The position numbers and the translations under genes were made by a program. The notes under the pieces were generated by a model. It saw only the letters and a list, made by a program, of their open reading frames with translations, did not search any database and had not been told where the DNA came from. From Streptosporangium sp. NBC_01495 (GTDB taxonomy: Bacteria > Actinomycetota > Actinomycetes > Streptosporangiales > Streptosporangiaceae), in NCBI RefSeq assembly GCF_036250735.1, contig NZ_CP109430.1, positions 4,650,001-4,714,000 on the forward strand: a stretch of 64,000 nucleotides of DNA, given 5' to 3'. Shown here one piece after another: positions 52,190 through 60,957 of this stretch. The first letter of the stretch is position 1. The number at the start of each line of letters is the position of its first letter.

Positions 52190-52203
52190 GGGCTGCGCAG
52201 CCC
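52190..52203. promoter_or_regulatory. operator-like palindrome 2 (GGGCTGCGCAGCCC)
   Basis: This is a perfect 14-bp palindrome centred 15-35 bp from the first site. The shared outer TGGG/CCCA half-sites suggest the same TetR protein binds both. They would repress its own gene and the gene at 52311. Confidence 0.6.
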
Positions 52204-52310
52204 AAAAAATCGGAAGTTCGTACTCCTGACCTGTGTAAATGCTGAGCGATCTTGACGGGTGGACCCTCGGCTGGTCAGCACGACATCATCCATCTCGAGA
52301 GGACAGAGCC

Positions 52311-53126
52311 ATGTCCGGTAACACCTCGCGCGAGCGCTACGAAGCCTTCGCCGCCCTGCACGAGCAGAACAACGTCTTCGTCATGCCCAACGCCTTCGAC
52401 GGATTGTCGGCCGCGGTGTTCGCCGAGGCGGGCTTCAAGGCCGTCGCCACCTCCTCGGCCGCGTTCGCCGCCACTCTCGGTCGTCTTGACGGCCGCCACG
52501 CGATCAGCCGCGACGAGCATCTCGCACACGCCCAACTGCTCAGCCGGACAAGCAGGCTCCCCGTCAACGGCGACTTCGAGGACGGCTACGGCGAGGCCCC
52601 CGACGACGTCGCCGCGACCGTCAGGGCCGCCATCGCCGCGGGCCTGTCCGGCATCGGCATCGAGGACACCTCCGCCAACCCCGACCAACCCATCCGCGAC
52701 TTCGACGAGGCCGTGGAGCGCGTCCGCCACGCCGCCGCCGCGGCCCGGGGACAGATCGTGCTGACCGGCCGCACCGACAACTTCATCCAGGGCCGGCCCG
52801 ACCTCGACGACACCGTCCGCCGCCTGACCGCCTTCGCCGAGGCCGGTGCCGACGTGCTGTTCGCCCCCTACCTGCCGGATCTGGACGCCATCGCCACCGT
52901 CGTCAAGGCGGTCGCGCCCAAGCCCGTCAACGTGCTCATGGGATGGTCATCGGGCACCTTCACCCTCGACGACGTCCAGCGGGCCGGGGCCCGCCGCATC
53001 AGCTTGGGTGTCGACCCCTACCTGCACAGCCTGAGCGCCCTGCGCACGGCCGCCGGCAAGCTCGCCGGAGGCGACCTCGCCGCCCTCCCCACCACGATGG
53101 GCTTCGAGCTGCTCCAAGCGCTGTAG
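52311..53126 (+). CDS. isocitrate lyase / phosphoenolpyruvate mutase family protein
   Basis: This 271-aa TIM-barrel enzyme shows FVMPNAFDGLSAAVFAEAGF, the metal-binding NGDFEDGYG motif, IGIEDTSANPDQPI and VLTGRTDNFIQGRPDLDDTV. Members cleave or form C-C or C-P bonds in oxaloacetate-like or 2-methylisocitrate-like compounds. The actual substrate cannot be read from sequence. I chose the ATG at 52311 because GAGAGGACA lies upstream. It is controlled by the divergent TetR gene via two operators and ends before a strong hairpin. Confidence 0.9.
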   Translation: MSGNTSRERYEAFAALHEQNNVFVMPNAFDGLSAAVFAEAGFKAVATSSAAFAATLGRLDGRHAISRDEHLAHAQLLSRTSRLPVNGDFEDGYGEAPDDVAATVRAAIAAGLSGIGIEDTSANPDQPIRDFDEAVERVRHAAAAARGQIVLTGRTDNFIQGRPDLDDTVRRLTAFAEAGADVLFAPYLPDLDAIATVVKAVAPKPVNVLMGWSSGTFTLDDVQRAGARRISLGVDPYLHSLSALRTAAGKLAGGDLAALPTTMGFELLQAL

Positions 53127-53137
53127 CTGTAGTTCGA

Positions 53138-53193
53138 CTCGACGGGCGAGCCGCTCACCCCGGTCCCAGGGGAGTCCGAGCTCGCCCGTCGAG
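53138..53193 (+). terminator. 13-bp perfect hairpin after the PEP-mutase-family gene
   Basis: CTCGACGGGCGAG (53138-53150) and CTCGCCCGTCGAG (53181-53193) are perfect inverted repeats around a 30-nt spacer that is itself able to pair partially. It begins 12 nt after the stop codon. It is a probable terminator in spite of the long loop. Confidence 0.6.
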
Positions 53194-53427
53194 AAGGCCG
53201 TACGACGCGACAGGATTTTCGAAGAGCACGGGCATCAAGAAAACATCCACCGCCTGCCGCTGTCGACAGTTGTGGAAGAAGACCGCCGAAGAGATCCTCG
53301 AATCACTCGCCCGATATTGCCGACGAATTTCTGACGCAGGACACTAGGCGAAACCCTGCAGGCCATGACCTGAGTGGATGACATTATCGGCAGGCGCAGA
53401 AGTACGGCTCAGCGTGATCGGCCAACG
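53194..53427. other. short intergenic stretch before the lacI promoter
   Basis: No gene or repeat is apparent. The sequence becomes less GC-rich towards the lacI operators. Confidence 0.35.
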
Positions 53428-53466
53428 GGCAAGATCGTTTGCCTTAAAAGTGCTATCGTTTGCACT
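53428..53466 (+). promoter_or_regulatory. two LacI-type operators in front of lacI
   Basis: GGCAAGATCGTTTGCC at 53428-53443 and AGTGCTATCGTTTGCACT at 53449-53466 both have inverted arms around the core ATCGTTTGC. The second touches the ATG of the repressor gene. This indicates autoregulation and matches sites at 58078 and 63175. Confidence 0.75.
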
Positions 53467-54507
53467 ATGGGTGGGACGAGATTGGTGGACGTGGCGCGGG
53501 AAGCCGGCGTACACATAGGGACTGTGTCGCGGGCGCTCAACCCCGCCACCCGGTCACGCGTCAACGCAGAGACGGCCGCCCGCATCATCGAGGTGGCGCG
53601 GCAACTCGGCTACGAGGTGAACATCGCCGGTCGCGCGTTGCGCACCCAGCGCACCCAGACCATCGGCGCGCTGATTCCCGACCTCACCAACCCCCTCTTC
53701 CCACGCATCGTCCGGGGCGTCGAGGACAGCCTGGAGAAGGCCGGATACACCGCGCTGATCACGAGCACGGACAACGACGCGCAGCGCGAGCGCAGGATGA
53801 TCGCGGCGCTGCTCAGCCGGCAGGTCGACGGCTTCCTGATCGCGAGTGCCCGCCTGGAGGACCAGGCGCTGAAAGAGATCACGGAGGAGGGCGTCCCCAT
53901 AGTGGTGCTCAACCGGACGAGCGCCAACGTCCGGACTTCGGCCGTGATCGCCGACGATCCACAGGGAATCGCCGATGTGATGGCACACCTGGTGGCGCTG
54001 GGGCACGAGCGCATCGCGCATGTGGCCGGCCCCGGTGACACCAGCACCGGACAGGCGCGCCTGAAGGCGTTCGAAGCGGCACTGGACCGGTACGGATTGC
54101 AGCACCACCCCGAGCTCGTCGTGCGGGCGGAGGCCTACAGCATCGCGGCCGGTACCCGGTGCATGCGGGACCTGTTCAAGCGCGGCAAGCCGTTCACGGC
54201 CGTGGTGGCCGGGAACGACCTGCTGGCGCTGGGTGTGCTCGACGCGCTGAAGGAGAACCGGATTCCCTGTCCCGAACGGGTCTCGGTGGTCGGTTTCAAC
54301 GACATCGACTTCGCCGAGCGGATGTCGCCGGCCCTCACCACAGTCCGGGTGCCGACGTATGAGCTGGGGGCGCGGGGGGCCGAGCTGCTCCTCGACATGA
54401 TCTATCCCGGGCGGGAGATCTCGACGGTGACCCTGCCCGTCACCTTGATGATCCGCGATTCCACGGCCCCCCCACCGCTTCCGGGCACCGGTCTGTTCGG
54501 TCTGTGA
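53467..54507 (+). CDS. LacI-family transcriptional repressor
   Basis: This encodes 346 residues. The N-terminal HTH has LVDVAREAGVHIGTVSRALN and a hinge ETAARIIEVARQLGYEVN. A periplasmic-binding-protein-like effector domain follows (TIGALIPDLTNPLFPRIVRG, VVAGNDLLALGVLDALKENR, VVGFNDIDFAERMSPALTTV). The ATG at 53467 directly follows an operator with no good ribosome binding site, so the message may be leaderless. The same operator core is found before the E1/E2 operon and before the dehydrogenase/M24/ALDH operon, which makes it the likely regulator of this catabolic region. The effector is unknown. Confidence 0.93.
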   Translation: MGGTRLVDVAREAGVHIGTVSRALNPATRSRVNAETAARIIEVARQLGYEVNIAGRALRTQRTQTIGALIPDLTNPLFPRIVRGVEDSLEKAGYTALITSTDNDAQRERRMIAALLSRQVDGFLIASARLEDQALKEITEEGVPIVVLNRTSANVRTSAVIADDPQGIADVMAHLVALGHERIAHVAGPGDTSTGQARLKAFEAALDRYGLQHHPELVVRAEAYSIAAGTRCMRDLFKRGKPFTAVVAGNDLLALGVLDALKENRIPCPERVSVVGFNDIDFAERMSPALTTVRVPTYELGARGAELLLDMIYPGREISTVTLPVTLMIRDSTAPPPLPGTGLFGL

Positions 54508-54526
54508 GCGCCCGTCGTCCGCCTAG

Positions 54527-54560
54527 AGCCCGGGAACCCGTGTGATGCCGGGCTCCCGGG
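54527..54560. terminator. inverted repeat between convergent lacI and E2 genes
   Basis: CCCGGGA (54529-54535) and TCCCGGG (54554-54560), with an alternative AGCCCGG/CCGGGCT pairing, lie 20-50 bp after the lacI stop and before the end of the convergent E2 gene. It is a plausible bidirectional terminator. Confidence 0.5.
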
Positions 54561-54618
54561 CAGGGTGGCGGATCCCGGGAAGACACCGTGGCCGCTCACG
54601 TTCACCGTGCTCTCGCCG

Positions 54619-55884
54619 TCAGGCCAGGATGCGGAGCGGGTTCTCGATGAGGGTCAGAAACGCCCTCATCCACTCGGCTGCGACCGCTCCGTCGACGGGC
54701 CGGTGGTCGACCGACAGCGTCACCCTCATCACCGTCCCCACCTCGATCGTGTCTTTCCCCACCACCGGCTCCCGGCGGGCGGCGCCGACCGCGAGGATGG
54801 CCGACTGCGGCGGGTTGATGATCGCGGCGAACTCCTCCGTTCCGTACATCCCGAGGTTGGAGACGGTGATCGTGCCACCCTCCAGCTCGGCCTGCCCGAG
54901 CCTGCCGTTCTTCGCCCGCTCCACGAAGTCCCGCACCGTCGAGGCGACGGATGACACGCTCAACTGCTCGGCCGACCTCACCACGGGTGTGGCGAGCCCT
55001 CGTTCGGTGGCGACCGCGACCGAGACGTCCACTGAGGAGAACGAGCGCACCGCGTCCTCAGTCCAGATCACGTTCATCGCCGGAACCAGCGTGTGGGCGC
55101 GGGCCACGGCCTTGACCACCAGGTCGTTGACCGAGATGCGGACCGGGCCGTCGTCGTTGAGCTGGCGGCGCACCTCCAGCAGGGCGTCGGCTCGGGCCGT
55201 ACCGCGCAGGTAGAAGTGCGGGATGGAGCGTTTGCTCTCCGCTGTGCGCGTGGCGATGGCACGGCGCATGCGCGCGTGCGGGACGTCGGTGAACGCCCGT
55301 GCCTGAGCGGGAACCTGTGGCGCGACGGGCGCATCCGCGGGGGGCCGGGGAGGTTCCGGCACGTCGCGGGGGTGCGTGTCACGGGTGACGACGGCCGCCT
55401 CCACGTCCCTACGGACGATCCGGCCGTGCGGGCCCGTGCCGGTGATCTTCTCGACGGGGATGCCGGCCTCGGCGGCCATCCGGCGTGCGAGCGGGCTGGT
55501 GAAGGTACGGTGGCCGAATCCTTCCGGGACGGCACCGATCGGTGTCGGGGAGACGGCCGCCGTGTCGGGGACGACGGCGTCCCGTGGCCGGGGAGTCGCC
55601 ACACCGAGCCGGGCCAGCAGGGCCTCGAGGTCCGCCACCCGCTCCCCGGGGGCGCCGATGAGCGCTATGGGCGCGCCCACGTCGACACGGGCGCCTTCGG
55701 GCACCAGCGTCTTGAGGATGACGCCGTCGCTGTCGGCCTCCACATCCACCACGGCCTTCTCGGTCTCGATGGTGGCGATCACGTCCTGGGCGGTGTAAGA
55801 GGTGTTCTCCGGGACGGGCCAGCCCTGGAGAACGGCCTCGGCCGAGCTCGTGGACACCTCCGGCATGTGCAGCAGTCTCGCCAT
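54619..55884 (-). CDS. 2-oxoacid dehydrogenase E2 component (dihydrolipoamide acyltransferase)
   Basis: This encodes 421 residues. An N-terminal lipoyl domain carries the lipoylated lysine in ATIETEKAVVDVEADSDG. A peripheral-subunit-binding domain follows (SPLARRMAAEAGIPVEKITG, TGPHGRIVRRDVEAA). The catalytic acyltransferase domain ends in LSVDHRPVDGAVAAEW with the active-site histidine. It transfers the acyl group from E1 to CoA. The ATG start lies 2 nt after the E1 gene, so both are co-translated. No E3 gene is in the window; a housekeeping dihydrolipoamide dehydrogenase would be needed. Confidence 0.94.
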   Translation of the reverse strand: MARLLHMPEVSTSSAEAVLQGWPVPENTSYTAQDVIATIETEKAVVDVEADSDGVILKTLVPEGARVDVGAPIALIGAPGERVADLEALLARLGVATPRPRDAVVPDTAAVSPTPIGAVPEGFGHRTFTSPLARRMAAEAGIPVEKITGTGPHGRIVRRDVEAAVVTRDTHPRDVPEPPRPPADAPVAPQVPAQARAFTDVPHARMRRAIATRTAESKRSIPHFYLRGTARADALLEVRRQLNDDGPVRISVNDLVVKAVARAHTLVPAMNVIWTEDAVRSFSSVDVSVAVATERGLATPVVRSAEQLSVSSVASTVRDFVERAKNGRLGQAELEGGTITVSNLGMYGTEEFAAIINPPQSAILAVGAARREPVVGKDTIEVGTVMRVTLSVDHRPVDGAVAAEWMRAFLTLIENPLRILA

Positions 55885-55885
55885 G

Positions 55886-58066
55886 TCAGTACCCCGCGAT
55901 CTCGGTGAGTTTGACGGCCACTTCCTCGCTTCTGGCGATGGCCGCGCGCTCCAGGACCTTTGAGATGCTCGGGGACGCCTCGCCGCCCGTCACCCGCTCC
56001 ACCGGGTGGTCCAGCCAGTCGAAGAAACGGCGGTTGATCTCGTCGGCCAGCCAGCCACCGTACGAGGTGCCCACGGGACCCTGTTCGGCGATGAGCGCCA
56101 CGTTCGTCTTTTTGATGCTCGCGCCGATGGTGTCCCAGTCGATGCTCGCCCGGTCCAGCCAGCGCAGGTCGATAACCTCGGCGTCGACGTCTCCGAGGGA
56201 GTCGATCGCCTCAAGCACGTAGTTGGTCATGGCCAGGTAGGAGATGACGGTGAGCTTCGATCCGCTGCGCCGTACGGCGGCCTTGCCGACCGGGATGCAG
56301 TAGTCCAGGTCGTCGACCGGTCCCTCCCCGACCGAGGTGTAGAGATCCACGTGTTCGAGCACGACCACGGGGTCCTTGCAGCGAAGAGCGCTGTTCATCA
56401 GACCGACGTAGTCGAACGGCGTGGAGGGCGCGACGATCCGCCAGCCGGGGGCGGTCGCGAAGACGCCCGCGGGATCCATGGAGTGCTGGGAACCGTACCC
56501 AGTGCCCATCGCGACCTTGCTGCGCAGCACGAACGGCACATCGCCGTCGCCGCCGAACATGTGCCTGGCCTTGCCGATCTGGTTGAAGAGCTGGTCGGCG
56601 GCGACCCACATGAAGTCGGCGTACATGAACTCGACCACGGGCAGGAAGCGGCCGTCGAGCGCGATGCCGCCACCGAGCCCGGTGAAGGCGTTCTCGCTGA
56701 TCGGGGTCGCGAGGATCCGTCCGGGGAACCTCTCCGTCAGCCCCCGGGTGGCGCCGTTGGTGCCGCCGTTGAGGCGGTGCACATCCTCCCCCATCACGAC
56801 GATGGTGTCGTCGGTCTCCATCCGGCGGGTCATCACCCCGGTGACCGCGTCGATGAACTTCTGCTCGGCCAGCGCGCCGGAGAAGGACTCGCGGTCCTCG
56901 ATCCGGGCGTCGGCGAACTCGCTGAGGTCGCCGCGCACCCCGACGTCGGCGAAGGTGGGGTCGGGCCACTCCTGCGGCCTGATCCGTCGTTGTCCGGACT
57001 TGCCGCCGGGCAGCGGTTCGAGAAGTTCCTCGCCCAGACTCGTCATGAGTTTCGCGGCGCGGCCGGTCGCCGCCTCGATCTGCTCCTCGGTGAGGATGCC
57101 GCGGCGGGTGAGGTGGGCCGAGACCCGTCTGATCGGATCCCGGTCGCGCCATGCCTTCTCCTCCTCCTTGGTGCGGTAGCCGAAGGCGCTGCCGGGGAAC
57201 GGGCCGTTCTGGTGGAAGTAGCGGTAGACGTCGGCTTCGATCAGCGCGGGCCCTCCGCCGGATCGCAGGTGGGTCAGGGCACGCCGCATGGTGAGGTGGA
57301 CGGCCAGCGGGTCCATGCCGTCGACCTTCCAGCTCGGGATCCCGAAGCCCGGCCCTCGGGCGGACAGTCGTGGCTCGCCGGTCACCTCCGCCACGTGTGT
57401 TGAGACCGCGTACAGGTTGTTCTCCACGAAGAAGCACAACGGCAGGTGCCAGGCGGCCGCCAGGTTGAAGGTCTCAAGCGTGGAGCCGATGTTGATCGCA
57501 CCGTCGCCGAAGTACGTCACGGCCACCGCGTCGGTTCCGGCCTGCCGGTGCGCCCACGCGGATCCTGCGGCGAGCGGTACGCCACCGCCGACGATGGCGT
57601 TCGTGCCGATGGCTCCGGCCTCCTTCCACTGCAGGTGCATGGAGCCACCTCGGCCGTGGCTGAAGCCTCGGTCGAGGCCGCATATCTCGGCCAGGCCGCG
57701 TAGTAGTACTGCGCGCACCTCGGCGGGGAGATCCAGGGTGGGGTCGATCCCCTCGGGTGCGACGTGTGCGAGCACTTTGGCCAGGAACTGGTGATGTCCC
57801 CGGTGTGAGCCGTTGACGGTGTCCGTCGAGGTGAGGGCGAGGACCGAGCCGACGGCTCCGCCCTCCTGCCCGATGCTGGAATGCGCCGGCCCGTGGACCA
57901 GCCCGTCGCGTGCGAGCTCCAGGACGTACTCCTCGAAGGTCCGGATGAGGACGAGGTGGCTGAGCATGTTCGTGAGCAGTGCCGGGTCGGCGGCGTCCCA
58001 GTCGGCGTCGGTGGCCACTACCTCCACCCACGGAGCCGCAGGTTCGAGCCGGTTTTCCTGGGTCAT
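55886..58066 (-). CDS. fused alpha-beta E1 component of a 2-oxoacid/acetoin-type dehydrogenase
   Basis: This encodes 726 residues. The first about 370 are an E1-alpha domain with the TPP-binding motif GDGAINIGSTLETFNLAAAW and the phosphorylation-loop-like FSHGRGGSMHLQW. From about residue 400 an E1-beta domain follows (DTIVVMGEDVHRLNGGTNGA, ENAFTGLGGGIALDGRFLPV, VAMGTGYGSQHSMD). In most organisms these are two genes; here they are one chain. It decarboxylates a 2-oxoacid or acetoin-like substrate using thiamine diphosphate. I chose the ATG at 58066 because GGAG lies upstream; the longer frame from 58162 would cover the LacI operator. It is the first gene of the E1-E2 operon. Confidence 0.92.
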   Translation of the reverse strand: MTQENRLEPAAPWVEVVATDADWDAADPALLTNMLSHLVLIRTFEEYVLELARDGLVHGPAHSSIGQEGGAVGSVLALTSTDTVNGSHRGHHQFLAKVLAHVAPEGIDPTLDLPAEVRAVLLRGLAEICGLDRGFSHGRGGSMHLQWKEAGAIGTNAIVGGGVPLAAGSAWAHRQAGTDAVAVTYFGDGAINIGSTLETFNLAAAWHLPLCFFVENNLYAVSTHVAEVTGEPRLSARGPGFGIPSWKVDGMDPLAVHLTMRRALTHLRSGGGPALIEADVYRYFHQNGPFPGSAFGYRTKEEEKAWRDRDPIRRVSAHLTRRGILTEEQIEAATGRAAKLMTSLGEELLEPLPGGKSGQRRIRPQEWPDPTFADVGVRGDLSEFADARIEDRESFSGALAEQKFIDAVTGVMTRRMETDDTIVVMGEDVHRLNGGTNGATRGLTERFPGRILATPISENAFTGLGGGIALDGRFLPVVEFMYADFMWVAADQLFNQIGKARHMFGGDGDVPFVLRSKVAMGTGYGSQHSMDPAGVFATAPGWRIVAPSTPFDYVGLMNSALRCKDPVVVLEHVDLYTSVGEGPVDDLDYCIPVGKAAVRRSGSKLTVISYLAMTNYVLEAIDSLGDVDAEVIDLRWLDRASIDWDTIGASIKKTNVALIAEQGPVGTSYGGWLADEINRRFFDWLDHPVERVTGGEASPSISKVLERAAIARSEEVAVKLTEIAGY

Positions 58067-58077
58067 GTCATCTCCGT

Positions 58078-58090
58078 ACAATCGTTTGCC
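58078..58090 (-). promoter_or_regulatory. LacI-type operator upstream of the E1 gene
   Basis: ACAATCGTTTGCC contains the same ATCGTTTGC core as the lacI promoter and the 63175 site. It lies 12 bp upstream of the E1 start codon, where it could block transcription of the E1-E2 operon. Confidence 0.65.
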
Positions 58091-58111
58091 GAACTTCAGT
58101 GTGGCACAATG

Positions 58112-58181
58112 TGGATCCAATCCATAGATATGAGGTGGATAATCCGGCCAAATTGGCAGCAATCTGCTACTTTTGGATCCA
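58112..58181 (+). promoter_or_regulatory. pair of TTGGATCCA-type sites upstream of the VOC-GntR operon
   Basis: TGGATCCAA at 58112-58120 and TTGGATCCA at 58173-58181 are near-identical palindromic half-arms 61 bp apart, which is close to six helical turns. FCD-type GntR regulators often bind such sites. The gntR gene lies in this operon, so autoregulation through the pair is plausible. Confidence 0.5.
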
Positions 58182-58204
58182 TTCGGCTACAGCGGAGGGC
58201 AAGG

Positions 58205-58708
58205 ATGAAGGCTGGACTCCCCGGGCTGACCCGTGTGGACCACATCGGCTTCACGGTTCCCGATCTCGAACAGGCCCGTCACTTCCTCGTCGACGTGCTC
58301 GGCTGCGAGTACATGTACTCGCTGGGCCCGTTCCACGACGACGGCGACTGGATGTCCGAGCACCTCAACGTCCACCCGCGCGCCGTCATGGAGCGGCTGC
58401 ACTTCTTCCGCTGCGGCGAGCAGGCCATCTTCGAGGTCTTCCAGTACACCGCCCCCGACCAGGACCGCTCGGCGCCGAAGAACAGCGACATCGGCGGCCA
58501 CCACATCGCCCTGTACGTCGAGGACCTGGACACCGCGATCACCTACCTGCGGGAGCGGGGGCTCACGGTCCTGAGCGGCCCGACCACCAGCAGCGGACCC
58601 AGCGAGGGGCAGCGCTGGATCTACTTCCTCGCCCCGTGGGGCATGCAGTTCGAGCTGGTGTCCTACCCCCAGGGCAAGGCCTTCGACCGATGGACACCGG
58701 CCGGATGA
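58205..58708 (+). CDS. VOC-superfamily (glyoxalase-like) metalloenzyme
   Basis: This 167-aa protein has two betaalphabetabetabeta modules. It contains RVDHIGFTVPDLEQARHFLV with a metal His, LHFFRCGEQAIFEVFQY, GGHHIALYVEDLDTAI and IYFLAPWGMQFELVSYPQ with the final Glu. Such proteins include lyases, isomerases and ring-cleaving dioxygenases. GGAGG precedes the ATG. Its stop overlaps the gntR start (ATGA). It is divergent from the E1-E2 operon and probably acts in the same pathway. Confidence 0.9.
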   Translation: MKAGLPGLTRVDHIGFTVPDLEQARHFLVDVLGCEYMYSLGPFHDDGDWMSEHLNVHPRAVMERLHFFRCGEQAIFEVFQYTAPDQDRSAPKNSDIGGHHIALYVEDLDTAITYLRERGLTVLSGPTTSSGPSEGQRWIYFLAPWGMQFELVSYPQGKAFDRWTPAG

Positions 58709-59436
58709 CCTCGTCGTTCCCCAGGGACCCAGCACCGGCGAACACCGACGCCGGCCCCGGCGACGCGGTGAGCCGGCGCGTCGCCGACCACCTGCGCAAG
58801 GCGATCCTCCGCGGTGAGATCGGCCCCGGCGAGCACATCCGGCAGGAGCACGTCGCCGCGCGGCTGGGCGCCAGCAGGCTGCCGGTACGGGAGGCGCTGC
58901 GGATCCTGGAGGCGGAAGGGCTCATTGAGCAGCGGGCCCACAAGGGTGCCAGGGTCCTCCGCCTGGACGCGCACGAGGTACAGGTGATCTACGAGATGCG
59001 CCAGCGGATCGAACCGCTGGCACTGGCCGAGAGCCTGCCGCATCTCACGGATGACGACCTCCTCAGGCTCGGCCGGATCCAGGACCGCATCGAGGCGAAC
59101 ACCGACATCGCCGAGTTTCTCACCCTCGACCGGGAGTTCCACCTGCTGACGTACACCGGATGCCAGGTCGAGTGGCTCTCCACGATGGTGGTCCGGTTGT
59201 GGAACGCCACCCAGCATTACCGCAGGGAGTTCATGCGCCTGAGCGGCTCCGGGAGGCGATGGGTGGTCAACGCCGAGCACCGCCTGCTCCTCGACGCGAT
59301 CGAACGGCGCGACGCCGTCGACGCGGAAATGCACCTCGGCGGGCACATCCGGCGGACCCGCATCGAGCTGGCCCACCACCCCGAGGTGTTCGGCCCGGTG
59401 CCGGCCGCCCCGGCCTACCCGCCGGACGGCGGGTAG
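58705..59436 (+). CDS. GntR-family regulator with FCD ligand-binding domain
   Basis: This encodes 243 residues. The winged HTH has LRKAILRGEIGPGEHIRQEH and RLGASRLPVREALRILEAEG. An all-helical FCD domain follows (EMRQRIEPLALAESLPHLTD, FHLLTYTGC, NAEHRLLLDAIERRDAV), which usually binds an organic acid through a metal. It starts at ATG 58705 inside the VOC stop. Its last codons form half of the terminator hairpin. It is likely a second, pathway-specific regulator of this region besides LacI. Confidence 0.92.
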   Translation: MTSSFPRDPAPANTDAGPGDAVSRRVADHLRKAILRGEIGPGEHIRQEHVAARLGASRLPVREALRILEAEGLIEQRAHKGARVLRLDAHEVQVIYEMRQRIEPLALAESLPHLTDDDLLRLGRIQDRIEANTDIAEFLTLDREFHLLTYTGCQVEWLSTMVVRLWNATQHYRREFMRLSGSGRRWVVNAEHRLLLDAIERRDAVDAEMHLGGHIRRTRIELAHHPEVFGPVPAAPAYPPDGG

Positions 59437-59444
59437 GCCGGGGC
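59407..59444. terminator. 17-bp perfect hairpin between convergent gntR and ALDH genes
   Basis: GCCCCGGCCTACCCGCC (59407-59423) pairs perfectly with 59428-59444 across a 4-nt GGAC loop. It overlaps the gntR stop codon and lies 19 bp from the ALDH stop. It is a very stable, probably bidirectional terminator. Confidence 0.85.
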
Positions 59445-59462
59445 ACGACGCCGGTCGTCAGG

Positions 59463-60923
59463 TCACCACTGAACCGCGATGTACTGTTCCTCCATGTAGT
59501 CGAGCAGGCCCTCGTGGCCGCCCTCGCGACCGAGGCCGCTCTGCTTCACCCCCCCGAACGGCGCCGCCGGATCACTGACCAGGCCCCGGTTGACGGCAAC
59601 CATGCCCGACTCGATCCGCTCGCTCACGCGCAGCCCCCGAGCCAGGTCACCGGTGTAGACGTAGGCGGCCAGCCCGTACTCCGTCGCGTTGGCGAGCCGG
59701 ATCGCCTCGGCCTCCCCGTCGAACGTGACGATGGGAGCCACCGGGCCGAAGATCTCCTCGGTCAGAATGGCCGCGCCCGGATGGACGTCCGCCAGCACGG
59801 TCGGGACGTAGTAGAAGCCCGCCCGGTCGGGCCGGCCGCCCCCGGTGAGCACCGTGGCGCCCTCGGCGACGGCGCCACGCACCAGGTCGTCGACCTTGTC
59901 GACCGCGTCCCGGTTGACCAGCGGCCCGACCTCGGTGTCCTCGGCATCGGGGGGGCCGACCACCAGCGCCGCCATCCGCTCCGCCAGCCGCCTGCCGAAC
60001 TCGCCGGCGATCGACGACTCGACGTAGAACCGGTTGGCGGCGGTGCACGCCTCTCCCGCGTTGCGCATCTTCGCCACCATCGCGCCGTCAACCGCCGCGT
60101 CGAGATCGGCGTCGGCGAACACGATGAACGGCGCGTTCCCGCCCAGCTCCATCGACGTGTTGATCACCTGGTCCGCGGCTTCGCGCAGCAGGGCACGGCC
60201 GACCTCGGTGGAGCCGGTGAAGGACAGCTTCCGCACCCGGGGGTCGTGCAGCATCGCCGACACCACCGCGCCGGAGCGGCGGCTCGGCAGTACGCTGACC
60301 ACCCCGTCGGGCACGCCCGCGGCCTCCAGAATCTGGGCGATCGCCAGCGCGGTGAGCGGCGTGTCGCTAGCCGGTTTGAGGATCATGGTGCAGCCCGCCG
60401 CCAATGCCGGGCCGATCTTCCTGGTGGCCATCGCGGCGGGGAAGTTCCACGGGGTGACCAGCACACAGATGCCGACCGGCCGACGCTGCACCAGGATCCG
60501 GTTCGTCCCTCCAGGAGCCGTGGTCACGATGCCGGTCCCCCGTACGGCCTCCTCGGAGTACCAGCGGAAGAACTCCGCAGCGTAGGCCACCTCGGCCAGC
60601 GCGTCTCTCCGGGACTTGCCGTTCTCCAGCGAGATCACCCGGGCGAGGTCGGCCGCACGCTCGACCGTCAGCTCGAACGCCGTGCGCAGGATCTCCGCCC
60701 GGCTCCGGGGTGGCGTCGCCGCCCACGACGCCGCCGCGCGTTCCGCCGCGTCGACGGCGACGATCGCGTCGCCGATGCCGCCGTTCGCCACCGAGGCGAT
60801 CACCTCGCCGGTCGCGGGATCCACCACGGGGAAGCGCGCGCCGTCGGCGGCCTGTACCGCCTTGCCACCGAGATAGAGCTCGGTGAGCAGGTGGAGCCCG
60901 GCTGTCAGGGTGTTGTCTGCCAT
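59463..60923 (-). CDS. NAD(P)-dependent aldehyde dehydrogenase (succinate-semialdehyde dehydrogenase-like)
   Basis: This 486-aa ALDH-superfamily enzyme has cofactor-region VTPWNFPAAMATRKIGPALA, LSFTGSTEVG, the general base Glu in SMELGGNAPF and the catalytic Cys in NAGEACTAANRF. The C-terminal GGVKQSGLGREGGHEGLLDY is typical of the GabD subgroup. It oxidises an aldehyde or semialdehyde to an acid. The ATG at 60923 has no strong ribosome binding site but fits the family length. It is the last gene of the dehydrogenase-M24-ALDH operon under the 63175 operator. Confidence 0.93.
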   Translation of the reverse strand: MADNTLTAGLHLLTELYLGGKAVQAADGARFPVVDPATGEVIASVANGGIGDAIVAVDAAERAAASWAATPPRSRAEILRTAFELTVERAADLARVISLENGKSRRDALAEVAYAAEFFRWYSEEAVRGTGIVTTAPGGTNRILVQRRPVGICVLVTPWNFPAAMATRKIGPALAAGCTMILKPASDTPLTALAIAQILEAAGVPDGVVSVLPSRRSGAVVSAMLHDPRVRKLSFTGSTEVGRALLREAADQVINTSMELGGNAPFIVFADADLDAAVDGAMVAKMRNAGEACTAANRFYVESSIAGEFGRRLAERMAALVVGPPDAEDTEVGPLVNRDAVDKVDDLVRGAVAEGATVLTGGGRPDRAGFYYVPTVLADVHPGAAILTEEIFGPVAPIVTFDGEAEAIRLANATEYGLAAYVYTGDLARGLRVSERIESGMVAVNRGLVSDPAAPFGGVKQSGLGREGGHEGLLDYMEEQYIAVQW

Positions 60924-60957
60924 GGCATCTGCCTTTCGGTCACAGTGCTCAACGGGT

